Origin: Cordilura impudica
Lineage: Eukaryota > Arthropoda > Insecta > Diptera > Scathophagidae
Direction of reading: 5' to 3'
NCBI GenBank assembly: GCA_963682025.1
Contig: OY821518.1
Location: 122,528,300 to 122,592,299, forward strand
Length of the DNA: 64,000 nucleotides
Shown: one piece after another, positions 1 through 12,555 of the stretch
How the letters are laid out: the number at the start of each line of letters is the position of its first letter
Position numbering within the stretch: position 1 is the stretch's first letter
Notes under the pieces: model-generated
Seen by the model: the letters and a program-made list of their open reading frames with translations, nothing else
Databases searched by the model: none
Told to the model about the DNA's origin: nothing
Made by a program: the position numbers and the translations under genes

Positions 1-545
1 CATATATTTATTGGGCGTCCTTATCATGAAAAAAAAATTCACCAAAAAAGATGGAAACGTAAGAGAAACAATATAATTACAGTTATTACTAAATGAATTT
101 ATTATAACATGAATTTGTTTTTTTTTTCTAACAACCATCAAAAATAACAAAATATTATAAAGTATGAAAGGAAATAAGTGGGTGTTGCGATAAGGCGAAT
201 TTAGTATAGACTTCGTTGGGTCTTTTAAGTTTGTGATATTGTTTGCAACAAGTAGCTTTGCACTTAATAAAGGTCGTAATTTTGTATATACAAAATTTAA
301 CCGTTTCGGGACGAGAACTTTTGTGGCCATCAATCTTAAAAAAGAGTTTAGATATAGTCTCCTAATGTTGTTTTAAGAAAAGTAATTTCATAATATATTT
401 TTAGGACGTTCCGAAAAGGAGATATCGTCCTGGGACAAAAACATCCCAAACACACCTGAAAAGCAAAATTTGAATAATAAAATCAGAATATATTTTACTT
501 TATTTCAATTTATTTTATTCTTTTATAATATTTATTGTAGCATAA
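1..545. other. AT-rich stretch, nothing recognised
   Basis: No open frame with family motifs and no terminal repeat was recognised. It lies just beyond the 3' side of the piggyBac pseudogene that follows and may include that element's untranslated arm, but I could not locate a TTAA-flanked end. Confidence 0.4.
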
Positions 546-556
546 AATTATTTTAA

Positions 557-2136
557 TTAGTTTCTATGGCAAGGTGTGAAACGTTTTTTACAAAACGCCA
601 AGTTGCAGAAAATACAAAGCTGATTTGTGCGACTTTCTTTTCCGTTTTTAGTACAATTTACGCACCGTTGTCGCTTGTTTGTTCGTGTTGGTAAATGGTC
701 CCCCAGATTTTGTTTGATACGTTTTTTCATAGTGCTAAAGGGTTCTTTTCGAACTTTGCGTCGTATTTTCGCTTGCTTGCTTCCTTCGTCAATGAGAGAT
801 TCGGAAAGCTCCACTAAAAATCCCAAAAATGGTTCTCTTTTTTTGCCGTGGATGATTTGTTTCCGCATGGATTATCCACGCATTGACAGCGCATGTCATC
901 ATAAGCCGAAAGAAAACTTTTCGCCACCATTTCGTTGACTTCCGGTCAAGTTCATACAACGTACTCATTTTGTCCGCCAAATCTACGCCACCCATTAGAT
1001 ATCTGTACGTTTTTACAATATCCGGACATGTTACATCTATTTTTTTGCCATCCTTCTGTTTTCTTGTAACAGTGTCCACTGAAGCTTTATAGCAGTTGCT
1101 AAGCACTATAACCTGTTTTGTGTCTTGCCAAACCACTGCCAAAGTACCAGACGAATTGCTCTTGAAGACATATTCTCCTCTGCTTAGTTTCTCAGTAAAA
1201 GTTGGTAAATTTTTTCTGTTAGATATACAAGTACCTAAGGCTGGAAACGGTATATTATTAATTAATTTTGCTGACGTGAAAAAGCGATCAAAGCACAACG
1301 TTGTGTCAGGGTGTCTGATAGTCGCTGACAATTTCATGACAACGCGTTCGCCTAATGTGGATGATTGATAGGAATGGTCTTCTTTTCCGGAATATATATT
1401 AAAATCGTACGTATAGCCTGTCAAACTGTCGCATCGCATCCATAGTTTTATGCCTCTCTTTACAGGTTTTAATGGCATATACTGCTTCAACGTAGAGCGG
1501 CCTAGAAATTTTGTCATAGATTCATCAATGCTTTGGAACGGAGAGTCTGATCTATATTTTTGAAAGTTTTTTTTTTAGACAATCTACCAAATCATCAACG
1601 AAATAAGTTTTTGGTTTTGGATCAGGTTGGAATGATAAGGAAGAAAAATAAAGTTTGGACATAACGTGTAAAAACCGGTCTCTGGATATTGCTTTTTTTA
1701 TGTATGCATTACCCAATGACGTGCTATTCGACCAATAGTCCTTCAAAGATGGCACTCGATTATATGACATAACAAAGGTACATCCAAGCAATATAAGTAT
1801 TTCACCGAAATCGGTTTTTGTACGTTTGTTTTTAGGATGGCTGCTATTGAAAATATCAATCCTTTCATTAGTAGAATGAGAAATGTGATGAACAAAACTT
1901 CTAGGCAGCAGCTTGTAAAATATTTCCACAGGCTTCAATCCTCGAGGTATTCCTCCATGGCTAACGGTGCGATCTTCACTAACTGTAAATCGTGGTGTGA
2001 ATGTTGGTAGGGGGTTTGACCAAATTATAACATTGTTTGGCCAATCAGAAACAATTTCTTCATCCAGACGTTCCACTTCAAATATTTCTTCGTCAGAGTC
2101 ATCGGAAATATCACAGAGGAATTTGCAGTCTAACAA
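557..2136 (-). pseudogene. piggyBac-type (PGBD) transposase, frameshifted
   Basis: Three overlapping minus-strand frames (2136-1552, 1517-789, 868-557) together cover a piggyBac transposase. The first holds the acidic N-terminal part (DISDDSDEEIFEVE) and the conserved N-terminal domain. The second holds the DDE_Tnp_1_7 core, and all three aspartates of the family's DDD triad can be placed: MRCDSLTGY, LCFDRFFTS and MGGVDLADKM, followed by the STKWWRKV tryptophan motif. The third holds the C-terminal cysteine-rich zinc-binding domain (CVNC, CIFC, CKKR). The first break sits at a run of nine A residues on the coding strand (about 1567-1575), typical of indel decay or an assembly error. The 5' frame has no ATG at its open edge, so the true start is unknown. 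I found no TTAA-flanked TIRs. The core is well preserved apart from the two frameshifts. Confidence 0.88.
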
Positions 2137-2394
2137 ATTTCAATTAAACTTTTATTTGATAATTTAATAAGTGTTAAAAAAATTATTTAATTGAGCTCTT
2201 AAATTTTAATCACCGTTATGAACATATCATAAAAGCAAAAAAATCAATTATTTTTAATTGTCTCAATTAAATTATGTGTCTGAATTTTGTTAAAATTGTT
2301 AACGACATTTTTAATTGATATATTTCCTTAATTAAAAAAAAAAAATATAACTAAACGCTTATCTATACCAATATAATAAAGAGGTAATGTGTGT

Positions 2395-2660
2395 TTCTTT
2401 GTTTGTAGGAGGTAATCTCCGTAACTACTCATCTGATTTTAAAAGTCTTGGCTCCAATATTTAGTAAGGTCCTTAAGAATGGACACATAGAACATACATT
2501 TTTCTGAAATTTTTAAAGGGCGCGTCACCTCCCATATAAAGAGAATTTTGAATATCAGATAAATTGTGTAATATGACGGAGAGAGCTTGTAGCTAGTAGC
2601 CATGCCGAAAAAGGGCGGGATCGGATAAGTGGGCGCAGCACCTCCCATACAAAGTAATAA
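2395..2660 (-). repeat. about 120-base tandem unit with GGGAGGTG-GCGCCC motif
   Basis: On the minus strand two diverged units begin TATGGGAGGTGCTGCGCCC and TATGGGAGGTGACGCGCCC about 120 bases apart. The same unit recurs three times at 60187-60620 on the other strand. In both places it lies next to the GCGATTTTTGATTTTGG minisatellite, so the two form one compound repeat family. It is non-coding as far as I can see. Confidence 0.6.
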
Positions 2661-2688
2661 AAATCAATCAAAGTGGTCTTGGAAAATG

Positions 2689-2835
2689 TGAGTGAATTCG
2701 CCAAATTCAAAAATCGCCAAAACTAAAAATGGCAGAACCGAAAATCGCGAAAAACAAAAATCGCCAAAAATAAAAATCTTTAAAATCAAAAATGGCCAAA
2801 ATGAGAATCAGAAATCGCTAAAATGGAAAATTTCC
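2689..2835 (-). repeat. Minisatellite of CGCCAAAAATCAAAAAT type
   Basis: Roughly 16-18 base units alternate motifs such as AAAATCGCCAAAA and AAAATGGCCAAAA with variants. Read on the minus strand this is the same low-complexity array as the longer one at 59371-60186. It looks like a short, decayed copy. Confidence 0.65.
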
Positions 2836-2859
2836 AAATGGTATTCTAAATTGAATGCC

Positions 2860-3675
2860 CATAATTAAATTTTGGCAAGCGCACCTACATGTACGTTGCT
2901 CCAGAGTAGGAACACCGAAATATTTCATAATTGTTGCACTGAATGAAAAACAAAAAATATTTTATATCAGCAACCATTGAAATAAAAAAAAATATAAAAT
3001 AAATGAAATAAAATATTTTAATTGCACAGAGCACACTTCATAGGAAAACTTGATTATTAAATAAAACATGACAATAAGTCTCGGTAGGTCTTAGCGAAGC
3101 GCGACAGGTCATACTAGTTCTTTATAAATGTAAAAACAAATTAAAAAAGTAATCGAAAGTACGAATTTAGTGATTGATATTATTTGTCATTTTTTGTGTC
3201 CATTTAGCAATGATATTGTGCAAACAAATTCTCCTGTTATTAGCGAATATATTCGTTAATGGCACAAAGACAATGGTTACTCCAAATGGATAGATTTGTT
3301 AAATAATTAAACATTTAACAAATATAAAAATATTTCTTTTAATTAGTCAATACAATTTTTTCAGTTAATTGTTCGTACGCCAGATTTCATATTACTGAAA
3401 AGAGCAACTAATTTCCTTAAAAATTTTTCTATTCCAAAACATATTAAATTAAAATAAAATAAATTACAAATCTAAACCGATTTAATAAAATCCACACCAT
3501 AAATTTCGGAAAAGGATTTTAGCTCTATAGATAATGGCTTAAATTATCAAAAGATGTAAAAGAGCAAACAGGAACTAAATAAAAAAAAAGGTAACGAAAA
3601 AAAATTCGGGAGTCTGAAATTAACTGAAAAACTAACTAATAATATATATGAAAATTAAAGGATTATTATATTTGA
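2860..3675. other. AT-rich stretch, nothing recognised
   Basis: No coding motif, inverted repeat or known repeat family is visible. Confidence 0.4.
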
Positions 3676-3764
3676 AAGTATTCTCCGTATATTTCTGACA
3701 ACAAAAGCTACTGACATAGGTTGAAAACACTAAACCAATCGGTGTTATGACTGAAAATATTGAA

Positions 3765-4303
3765 CCTTCCTATATCCGCGCTAATTTTTGTAACGCATAT
3801 ACCCGTGCGCGGTCTAACAGACCGAAATAAAACTCTAACAAATAAATATTTTTTATAAAACTTGAAGATATAGTAAAACAGTTAAGCTATGCATTTATTA
3901 TATTTTCATTCATTTTCAGTCTTTTACAAAATAGGCATCAAAATCAATGGTTCTTTCTTAAATACTACAAAAACAACAAAAAAAAAATATTTTCTTCACA
4001 AGAAGAAAAATTTACTTTTACAAACTTAAAAACACTTCTTGTGCAATACACAAATCACATGTTGACTTAGTTTTCAGCCTTAAAATTAAGAACAGAACAT
4101 ACCCGCGTCGGTCTCACAGACCGAATTGTGACTGAATATACAACACGTACATATCGTAGAAACAAGTTGCATGCACTAAAATAAAGCTTGTAAAAAATCC
4201 GGCAGCTAACAGAAAACTTAGTTTTCTAGCGTTTCTGGAAAAAATTATATGTATAAAAAAGTGTTTTGTCGGTCCCACAGACCAACGCGCGGGTACAGGA
4301 AGG
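3765..4303. mobile_element. piggyBac-like MITE with hairpin motifs
   Basis: The left end reads CCTTCCTATATCCGCGC and the reverse complement of the right end reads CCTTCCTGTACCCGCGCG. The right flank is TTAA (4304-4307) and the left flank is TGAA (3761-3764), consistent with a decayed TTAA duplication as made by piggyBac-type transposases. Inside are three copies of a hairpin motif of the form GGTCTnACAGACC (about 3811-3826, 4110-4125 and, as GGTCCCACAGACC, 4270-4283). The two outer copies lie inside the terminal inverted repeats. There is no open frame, so the element is non-autonomous. The superfamily assignment rests on the TTAA and the CCTTCC ends. Confidence 0.6.
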
Positions 4304-4417
4304 TTAAGCGATAAGGGAGTAAATAAATGATTTGTAGTTTGCCTTTTTGTTGTTATTTGTTTTTAAAATAATAAAAATAAAGAAACAGCATTGCTCAAAA
4401 TTTCCTATTTATATAAA

Positions 4418-4560
4418 CTCGTATAGCCCAGCTCTCGAACTTCGCTGCAAATTCTAGAAAATATTATTTTTACCTTCAATTTAAAAATTTATGAATATTT
4501 TATTGAGCCTAAAAGTATGCTAATCAATTTAAGCAATTCACAATTCAACACAGGGCACGT
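4418..4560 (-). repeat. Decayed fragment of the Helitron-like family
   Basis: The stretch GCCCAGCTCTCGAACTTCG followed by GCAAATTCTAGAAAAT, and later GTATGCTAATCAATTTAAGC with CAATTCACAATTCAACAC, matches the 3'-terminal region of the Helitron-like copies at 38117-38566 and 43124-43497. The terminal CTAG is not preserved. Confidence 0.5.
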
Positions 4561-5365
4561 CATATACAATTTAAATCATTCTCATTAACAGGGTGTAACG
4601 AATTATTAGAAAAATTTAATTTTATTTAATTTAATATATTTTTAAGACAGACTAAGCACAAATTTTACCATTCTCAGCTTTTTCTCCATATGAACTATAA
4701 CTGTGCCAATCTTCGCACTCCTCCGTGCCCGCATATTGCTTGAAAAGGGAACTAAAAATTAACCTTCACGTATCAATATATAGATTTATATAAATAAACT
4801 TTCAAAATTATAAAATTAAATACTTTAGAAAAGGCTTGGGTTGGACTTGAACACAAGTTTTTCAATTCATAATTTTAAATCGTAAGAAATATATAAAATT
4901 AATAAAAAATATCATCAAAATTAATTACGAAAGGATCAGTTTTCGCGAAAAAATTAATTTAAACACCGAAAAGTAACTAAACTTTCAAAGAAAGCTGACA
5001 AACAAAAAATTTTGAGTTGCTCACCCACTGCACTTGACCGCTACTCCGCTTAACATATAATAGATGGATTTTAATAGGTACAGAAGTTGCAATAATCACA
5101 GTAGCAGCTTAGAGTATGAAAAAATAATAATTTATTTATACTTTATTTCAGTTGGTTTAAAGTATCAAGTTGATGTAATGTAGCCAGCACCATATAAAAT
5201 ATGAAATATGTCAGTACAAACTACAAATGCAACTCTCTGATTATGAAGATTAATTTTTGAAATTTGTGACCTTCATCTTAATGTCGAATGAGAATTTCCC
5301 AATTATGTTTGTTATATTATTATATTGGAGCTACCAGAAAAAAAAATAAGATAAAATATTAAACA
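4561..5365. other. AT-rich stretch, nothing recognised
   Basis: No motif, inverted repeat or coding signature is visible before the mini-me copy that starts at about 5366. Confidence 0.4.
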
Positions 5366-6160
5366 AGTAAGATAATTATAGTCGGTCTAGACCGACTATA
5401 CGATACCCTATACCATGCGTTTAGAGTCCCTATCTCTCAGGCCGAACTAACTGGATATAGAAAATAAGCATAAACAAAATTTGAGTGGGATTTTTATTAA
5501 TTTTTTTGGCTGCAAATATGTAAAAGTTCAAATCGGATGCTATATCTATATGGGGACTAGGCCCAAAAATGGACCGATCCTGATCATGTAAGGATCTCTT
5601 GTATTGCAAAAATATATACAAAGAAAATTTGAGAAGAATCAGTGCAATATTTTTGTTTTTTGATAGATTTAAGTGAAGATCGGGAAGCAGCTCTATATGG
5701 GGCCTATGACTAAGAGTTGTCCCATAGGTATCATTTTTGGACTACTGATTAATGGATGTAATAAACACGTACAAACTCAATTTGAATAAGATTTATATGA
5801 TAATTTGGATCTTATGGCAATTTAAGTCGATTTCATAGGGGTCATTTGTATGGGGGCTAGGTCTGAACATGGACCGATTCTCACCAATTTCAACAGCATT
5901 CATCCTATGGCCGACAAAAGCTTATATACCAAATTTCACCAAAATATATTGATATTTGCGACCTGCAGTTTGATTACAAGCTTTACATGGACGCACAGAC
6001 GGATGGACGGACGGACGGACGCACATCGTTAAATCGAATCAGATAGTGATCTTGATTCGATCGGTATAATAAAAGATGGGTCTAGGTCAAAAATTTTTGG
6101 TAGTTACAAACAGCAGCACAAAGTCATTATACCCAAACCACATAGTGGTATAGGGTATAA
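5366..6160 (-). mobile_element. mini-me / DINE-1-like (Helentron-derived) repeat, copy A
   Basis: A full-length copy of about 795 bases of the window's main dispersed repeat. In the orientation used here the element begins TTATACCCTATACCAC (right edge, 6160) and ends with a perfect 24-base palindrome, core GTCGGTCTAGACCGAC, at 5377-5400, then ATTTTCTTACTTG. Sub-terminal inverted repeats ACCCTATACCA / TGGTATAGGGT lie just inside both ends. A GGAC tetranucleotide array (GTCC on the element strand) sits at about 5993-6022. Sub-terminal inverted repeats, a 3' palindrome and a GTCY microsatellite are hallmarks of fly mini-me / DINE-1 repeats. The copy is non-coding; the short open frames across it recur in every copy. 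Confidence 0.85.
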
Positions 6161-6480
6161 AAATATGTAAGTAAAATTGCATCAAAATTACTTTTTTTAA
6201 TTTGACTTAACAAACGCTCGATGTAAGTAGGCAAACACTTGAGGCTTATATTCAAGTAACAACAGTGTATCGCAGAAATTAATGTGCACTATGAAGAACA
6301 GTCCAAAGTCTTAATTTTTTTGAAAATAATGAGAAATTATTTATGTTTTTTTTTTTCAATATATTTTACATAAACATAAAAAAATGTAGTAGATGTCTCT
6401 AACGCGAAATATTTCGTTATCATGTTCCGTAAAAATATCTTTCAAAGCAGCAAAAATTACGTCAAAAAATAGACATGCGG
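6161..6480. other. AT-rich stretch, nothing recognised
   Basis: No repeat or coding motif is visible between the mini-me copy and the 3' end of the non-LTR element. Confidence 0.35.
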
Positions 6481-9065
6481 TTTATAGTTTAGTTTAGTTT
6501 ATTTATTTATGATTTCCCATACAACAAGATTTATAATCTTATAATTAAAGTATAGGAGTTTTACATTGAATTGAAATAGAAAATTTGAACAAATTGTTCT
6601 TAAAAAAATAATAAAGATAAATATAAAAATATTAAATAATTTTAAAGAAAAAAAAAATAACGAATTATAACCAAAAATGTTAATACAAATATTAGTAAAT
6701 AAAATAATTTAAAAAAATAAAAATAAACAAAATTAGTTAATTAAAAAATATAAAATATAAACGGATCAGCAAAAAAAAAATTAAAAAAAATAAGAAAAAA
6801 GATCAGCTAAAAAATTTAAAAAGTTCCCTCTTAAAATGCATTGCGTTGCATATAATTTTAATGGACGATGGTAGCGAATTGCAAAGACGAATTGAGGAGA
6901 CATAAAATTGCCATTTGGATACTAAATATTGGTATCTAATGTACATTATGTCATGATTTCTAGCCGTGCTCATAAAAACGAGTCTGTCATACAGATATGT
7001 TGGCTGATGTGTACATACAACTTTATATAAGAACAGTAGCGTTTTTATCTTTAACAAATTTTCAAATGTTACTCCGTAAATTTTTTTTGAGTAATACAAA
7101 ATCGGCTCATATTTTCGAATATTGAAAATTTATCTTAAAATTGCATTGAAAGCGGACTCAAGCTTTTTATCACTCTTAGAATCAGTACTTGCATATATTT
7201 CGAAGCCATATAGTAGCGTTGGCATGAGATATGTTTTTGCAAGCAAAATTCGAATTTTTAGGGGGGGTTATATGTTGTGTATTCCATATCGTTCTAAGCA
7301 TTGAGTAAGTTCTCCCAGCAGCAGAAGTAATATGGTTAGACTATGTGTGATTATCATTAAAAATAATACCTAGATTTTTAGCTGTTGATACGATTTCAAT
7401 TTTCTGGTTGTTTAACATAATCCATGGTTCAAAAGGCAGTGTCATTGTTCTTCTTGTAAAAATCAAACACTTTGATATAGAGGGGTTGAGGCATAAACCA
7501 TTTGCACTTGCCCATGTATAAATCTTATTAAGATATGAATTTAATTTTGCAACGCATCATTTATGCTGCTTATACCAGTAGTTATATATAACTGAACATC
7601 GTCAGCATATATGTGTACATTGCAAAACAATAATTGTTCTACTAGGTCATTCACGTAGATGGTAAAAGGAAGAGGTCCCAGTATTGATCCTTGGGGTACG
7701 CCATTCATAACTGGCAACACACGAGAGGTTTTATTGCTTGCAAAAACTGACTGGCTACGATTCAACAGATATGAAGACAACAAACGAATAGACCAAGGAG
7801 AGAAACTAAACATTTTTTGTAATTTAAAGCATAGAACCTCATGATCCACCATGTCAAACGCTTTGGAATGGTCAAGTAAAACAAGAAAAAAAATGTCTCC
7901 AGCATCAATACACTCTCGTATATACTCTGAAACATCTATGAGTGCTGATATACACTATGCTAGGGTCGGAAACCTGATTGCCTTTTTGTCGGTAAACGTT
8001 ATCATTAATATGCTTGCTAATTTGTCCATGAAGCAGTCGTTCAAAAACCTTGGATAGATAAGGTAGTATGGCAATTGGACGATAATCGTTGTTAGATTTT
8101 GGTGTATATAATTTTTGTGAGTTTCCAACTTTGCGGGTAAATACTCTTTGTAATTTTATTATTAAATATATACGTTATAAATGGCAGAACATACGGTAAA
8201 ATAATTTTTAAAAATTTAGGATGAATATTATCGAACCCTACAGCACCAGACTAAATTGCTTGAAAGCTTGAAAATGCATCTTCTTGGTTTATAAAAATAA
8301 AACAGAATGAGCTGCATTGAGGGGCTAAAATTTCTCTTTGATCATAAAAGTTCATATTTGAAGTAATGTTAGGGAGATTCATGAAAGATACATTGAGTTT
8401 ATCTGCATCTATTTCACTAGATACTAATGGCGATGATTTTCCAATCCCAATTTCTCGTATAGTTCTCCAAGTTTTCTTAGTACCAGCTGCAGATGAAACA
8501 CGACATGAATAGAACTTGGATTTAGCAGCTTTGAACAGCTTGTTCACTTCTCTTCGTGCATTTACATATTCCGTATGTAGAACAGTGATTTTAAACATTT
8601 TCCAGCGTTTATATGCAAAATCCCTACGAGTAATAGCTAATTTTATTTCAATATTGAACCACGGTTTCTTCCTAGTATTTTTCCTCAAAGTTCTCACTGG
8701 AACAGATTTACTAAAAACTTCCAACAAATTTGCCTCTAGATATTTCAGTTGATTATCAACCGAGGGCATATAGTAGATACTACTCCCATTTATTGCTGAT
8801 AGCTCCAAGGACATATTTGCATAGTTTATTTGATCAAAATCATAATAGGTAATAGTCTCACTTTCATTCTGCGGTTTGAAGTCATATGACAAGAATAAAA
8901 GATCATGTTTGGCGAAACATGGTGCTGACAACTGGTCATATAGGAAGACTTTATGTATATTGCTGACAAAGAATATATCTAATAATGTATTAGTTGTAGT
9001 GGAGAAATGAGTTGGCATAGTAGAATTTGGCAAAACTTATTAAGTAGATTGTTGTTTCAAGTGAT
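6481..9065 (-). pseudogene. 5'-truncated non-LTR retrotransposon (EN-RT), frameshifted
   Basis: Minus-strand frames spell a LINE ORF2 in order. The end of an apurinic-like endonuclease domain comes first (9033-8251; THFSTTTNTLLDIFF and AKHDLLFLSYDF, with the catalytic HD region). A linker with RRDFAYKRWKMFK follows, then the reverse transcriptase: NDYRPIAILPYLSKVFERL near 8080-8030, LLDHSKAFDMVDHEV, GVPQGSILGPL and the catalytic YADDVQLY at 7852-7541. Next is the NLGIIFNDNHTWSNHI thumb region near 7370-7310 and a C-terminal block with SIRLCNSLPSSIK and FKRELFKFF (7099-6803). Several frameshifts separate the blocks. The 5' end is cut inside the endonuclease domain, as expected of incomplete target-primed reverse transcription. 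The 3' end finishes in short TAAAC repeats at about 6486-6500. No RNase H domain was seen. The clade is uncertain. Confidence 0.85.
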
Positions 9066-9184
9066 TTATCTCCGCGAACTTTATAATTAAGAAACATCTT
9101 TTTAATTAAAGAAATATATATGTAAATAAATTCAAAAACAAATCATAGGGAAATACAAAGAAAGTATAAAATATGGCCGCCGAA

Positions 9185-9900
9185 AATAATTACGGATCTT
9201 GGAGATAGAATTATTTCTTAAAGAGTACAACAATACCTCAAAAAATTACCGCAAAAATTAAGTTAGAATTAGAAAACGAAACTGGCAAAACATGCAACCC
9301 TCAAACCGTTCATCGTGTTGTATGTACTGCTGGTTACCATTGTCGAAACATCCGAAGAAATCAGTTTGTAAATGGAATTAACAGAACAAAAGACTTAACT
9401 TCGTAAATGAAAACCAAAACCGAGACCAAAGCTTTTGGAATTTAGTTATTTAGTGCGATGACAGCAAATTTAAAATATATTGCACAGATGGATGTGAAAA
9501 TGTGTAGAGAAACCTAAATGCGGAACTTGCTCCTCGAAATGTGACCGCCACAATAAAAGCTGGTTGTAATTGAAGGAATGATTGACACAAATGTTTATCT
9601 GATCATACTAAAGAAAAATTCACATCAAAGTACAACAAAATTCAGATTGTCGTTATCACTTGTCTTTCAACACAATAATAATTCAAGGTATATATTACAT
9701 ATTTTAAAATAGTGGCACCAAAACAAATAAAGGACATACCTAATCATCAGATCTATATCCCATAAAACATTTGTGGGAATATTTTGAAAGAAAATTCAGG
9801 AATATTTAGATAACAAGCAAAGCACGTTGAAGGTAATACTTCTTAAATGTTAGAAAAAGTTTCAACCTTCTGTAACTCAAGATTAAAAGCCGTCAAAAAA
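9185..9900 (+). pseudogene. Tc1-like transposase relic
   Basis: Translation in shifting plus-strand frames gives blocks of a Tc1-family transposase. The helix-turn-helix linker region reads LELENETGKTCNPQTVHRVV then CTAGYHCRNIRRNQF. The first catalytic region reads CDDSKFKIYCTDGCENV (aspartate kept), followed by VTATIKAG. Near 9675 the second catalytic region, normally QDND, reads FQHNNNSRY, so the aspartate is lost. The third region reads SDLYPIKHLWEYFERK, with the catalytic glutamate of PIENLW replaced by lysine. Several in-frame stops separate the blocks. No TIRs or flanking TA were located. This copy is long dead. Confidence 0.78.
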
Positions 9901-10279
9901 ATCCAAGGTCTACCCAACAAAATATTAAATATTATTTGAATACATAACGAGCTCATATAATTGATTAAAGTTTAAATACAGTATCGATCATGATATTAAA
10001 TGTTGGTATCTATAAAACTGTAAAGTCCTTTAAAGTCGAAACATAGTAGGTAAATAAGAATTATATACGCAATTTTACTACACTTTTGCTCTAGTCTTAT
10101 ATGTACAGGGGGCCCATCCTTTATGTCGGTATAGCAACATTTGATAACTTTGACACTTTTCAACCGATTTACTTAGGAATACATGTTTTTGAAACTTCAA
10201 TTCAGTGGAATTTTTATCATGTAGCGCTTTACACTAAAGCAACTCGCTGAGATAATGACACCGTACATAGTAATATCAG

Positions 10280-11085
10280 GTTTGTTGTATGGAGGAAAAG
10301 TAATATTATATATCGTTCGGTGTCGTGGTTTCTTGAACTCGGGATGGTGGAATATCGTTCGCATAATTCAATAGCTCTCAAGCCGTTACAATGATCTGAT
10401 TAATGCGGTACCAGAGAGTGTAGCGGAGAACCCAAATGAGTTACATGGTCACCGTTCTTATAATTTTGGCATCAGTGAAACCACTTTGTAGGGCTTTTGG
10501 AAAGATGATTTGCAGTTGCCTTTCTTCGATTGAACTACGGTCAGATAATATCTCAAATTTCAGCATTCGATATCGAGTAAAATCAGACATCAAACTTCGT
10601 TTCACGTTTGTTCTTAACTATTCATTAAATATGACAGAGTAAAATTATCCTTTGACGATAAGACCCCTGAATTTCGGAGATAAATTTGGTGACCCACGAG
10701 GCCCTTTTCAAATCCTTCGACGGCATTAACTGCCAAAAATTTAAATATTTTGGGAACAGAGAATCAACAAGAAATCCTGAAAATATCAGTTCAACACCAT
10801 GAAGTCAGTGCTTTACCTATTGTAAAAACAATCATTGGTCAACTTTTCTTCAAAGAAAGCAAAACCTTCTATGGGAAGCGATATATTCAAGAATGTGGGG
10901 CACGCTGCAGTTTTTGCAACAAAAATTCACTATACATGTGATGGCCACCAAGATCTCCGGATTTTACCCTTCCGCACTTCTTTTTATGGGGTTATTTGAA
11001 AATTAAAGTGTACGGCAACTAGCCGCGGACCTTTAGCGAGCTCAGCGTGGATGAATTTGCTTGGCGGCATAACCGATATGGAAAT
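10280..11085 (+). pseudogene. DD41D-type mariner/Tc1 superfamily transposase relic
   Basis: Blocks in three plus-strand frames match the transposases at 35176-36254 and 50098-51183. ESVAENPNELHGHRSYNFGI and ISETTL cover the second helix-turn-helix. TENQQEILKISVQHHEVSAL and KTIIGQLFFKES cover the core. WPPRSPDFTLPHFFLWGYLK (10946-11003) covers the third catalytic region, where the normal aspartate of PLDFFLWG reads PHFFLWG and is therefore lost. The region that should carry QQDGATCH is unrecognisable. No TIRs were found. It is the most decayed of the four related copies in the window. Confidence 0.75.
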
Positions 11086-12247
11086 TCTACATATTAAAAT
11101 ATATTTTTTAACAGTAAACTAATTAAAAATCAGATAATCGCAATATGCACAAAATTCTAGTTTATCTGTGTTACATCCAACCTTTTAGAAAATGACGAAA
11201 ACTTGCAACGAGCTAAAAATATATTTATTTATTCATTTTTTTTTTTTTTTTCTTTTTTATTTCAATAAAATTCTTCCTTGTAGTAGAGTTTAAATCCATT
11301 CTTTCAAGTTCAAAATATTATTTTTTCACATAAAATCGAAATAAATATTTTTATATTTTCTAGGTTGAATCTTGAATCATAATCGAAGTTCCTAAAAAAA
11401 TTAAAAAAAATATATCCGTCACTTTCTCGTGTAGGGTATTTTACTATAAAAAAAGAACAAAATTTTTATATAAAGATATTAGGGATAAGGTTACAAATTG
11501 AAAGTAGCTATTAAGGTTTTCTCTTTCTTTGAAGCTTCTTATCCTCAAAATATGTCTCAACCTCTAAGATGGAAACCCACACACACCCACACACAAAGAA
11601 ACACACAGGCGCACACACGTAAACACACTTACTCACACAAACATACACAAAGAAATGCTTACTAATATTTATATTAGAGTTGAGTTAAACAATTTCTTTG
11701 TGTGCAAAGTGAATGCTTAAGAATAAAATAAGGAAACAAGGCCATAAAAAATAAACGTTATGTATGTATGTATGTTATGTTGTTAAAGGCCGGGCTGAAG
11801 TAAAAAAATATATAAGTCAACGTACTGTTAAAGTGTTGAACAAGAAAGTTAAATGTGAGCATTTGACATTTTAAGAGCGATGGGTTCGCTGAGATACGCT
11901 AATAGAAACATTGGGCTTATGAGTATTCGTCTGTTTGACTGTGTGTCTGTGTTAAAACAGTGGAGCCGACTTAGTCAGCCACTTTAGGTTTTAATATATT
12001 GCGATTTATATTTTTGTACAATATTTTTTGAAAATTTTCAAATTTTCGTAATTAAAAAAAAATTATTTCTTATTCAAACGAGTTCCCATTAAAGCTTAAA
12101 TTATACATCTATCGCTAAATACAGACTAGAGTTAAAATATTACTAACAGAGAAAGGTGATCTGTTATTTTGTTTAAATTTTTTTGGGATACTTCAAATTT
12201 TCCACTAAATTAAAATAACTATTAAAATACTATACATAAACTAATTA
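11086..12247. other. Non-coding stretch with CA-rich and TATG simple repeats
   Basis: No gene or transposon motif is visible. It contains an interrupted CA-rich tract at about 11576-11650, three TATG repeats at about 11761-11774 and a 13-base T run near 11236. Confidence 0.5.
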
Positions 12248-12501
12248 GACTAGAACATCGTTCTTCAACCTGTGTTCCGCGTGAAAAATTTTAGGGGTTC
12301 CGCGAGAAAATTTAAAAAAATGCAAATTTTAATGTCAATAAAAGTTTTAAAAACATAAATCACGTGTAGCGTCGGCTCTGAGTATAATGCACTTTCATAA
12401 AAAAATATATTGACAAAATCACAAAAGCGGGTAATTCCCTTTTTTATAAAAAAAAAAAACTATTTTCGATGCATATTTTAAATTTGAGTCTACATGTGTT
12501 C

Positions 12502-12555
12502 ATTGTATAAGAAGATTGGTATGAGTTAATTGTATAAGAAGATTGGTATGAGTTA
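12502..12555 (+). repeat. 27-base tandem duplication inside the hAT left arm
   Basis: The unit ATTGTATAAGAAGATTGGTA plus TGAGTTA occurs twice head to tail without mismatch. It lies in the 5' untranslated arm of the hAT element. The identity of the two units suggests a recent slippage or gap-repair duplication. Confidence 0.85.
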
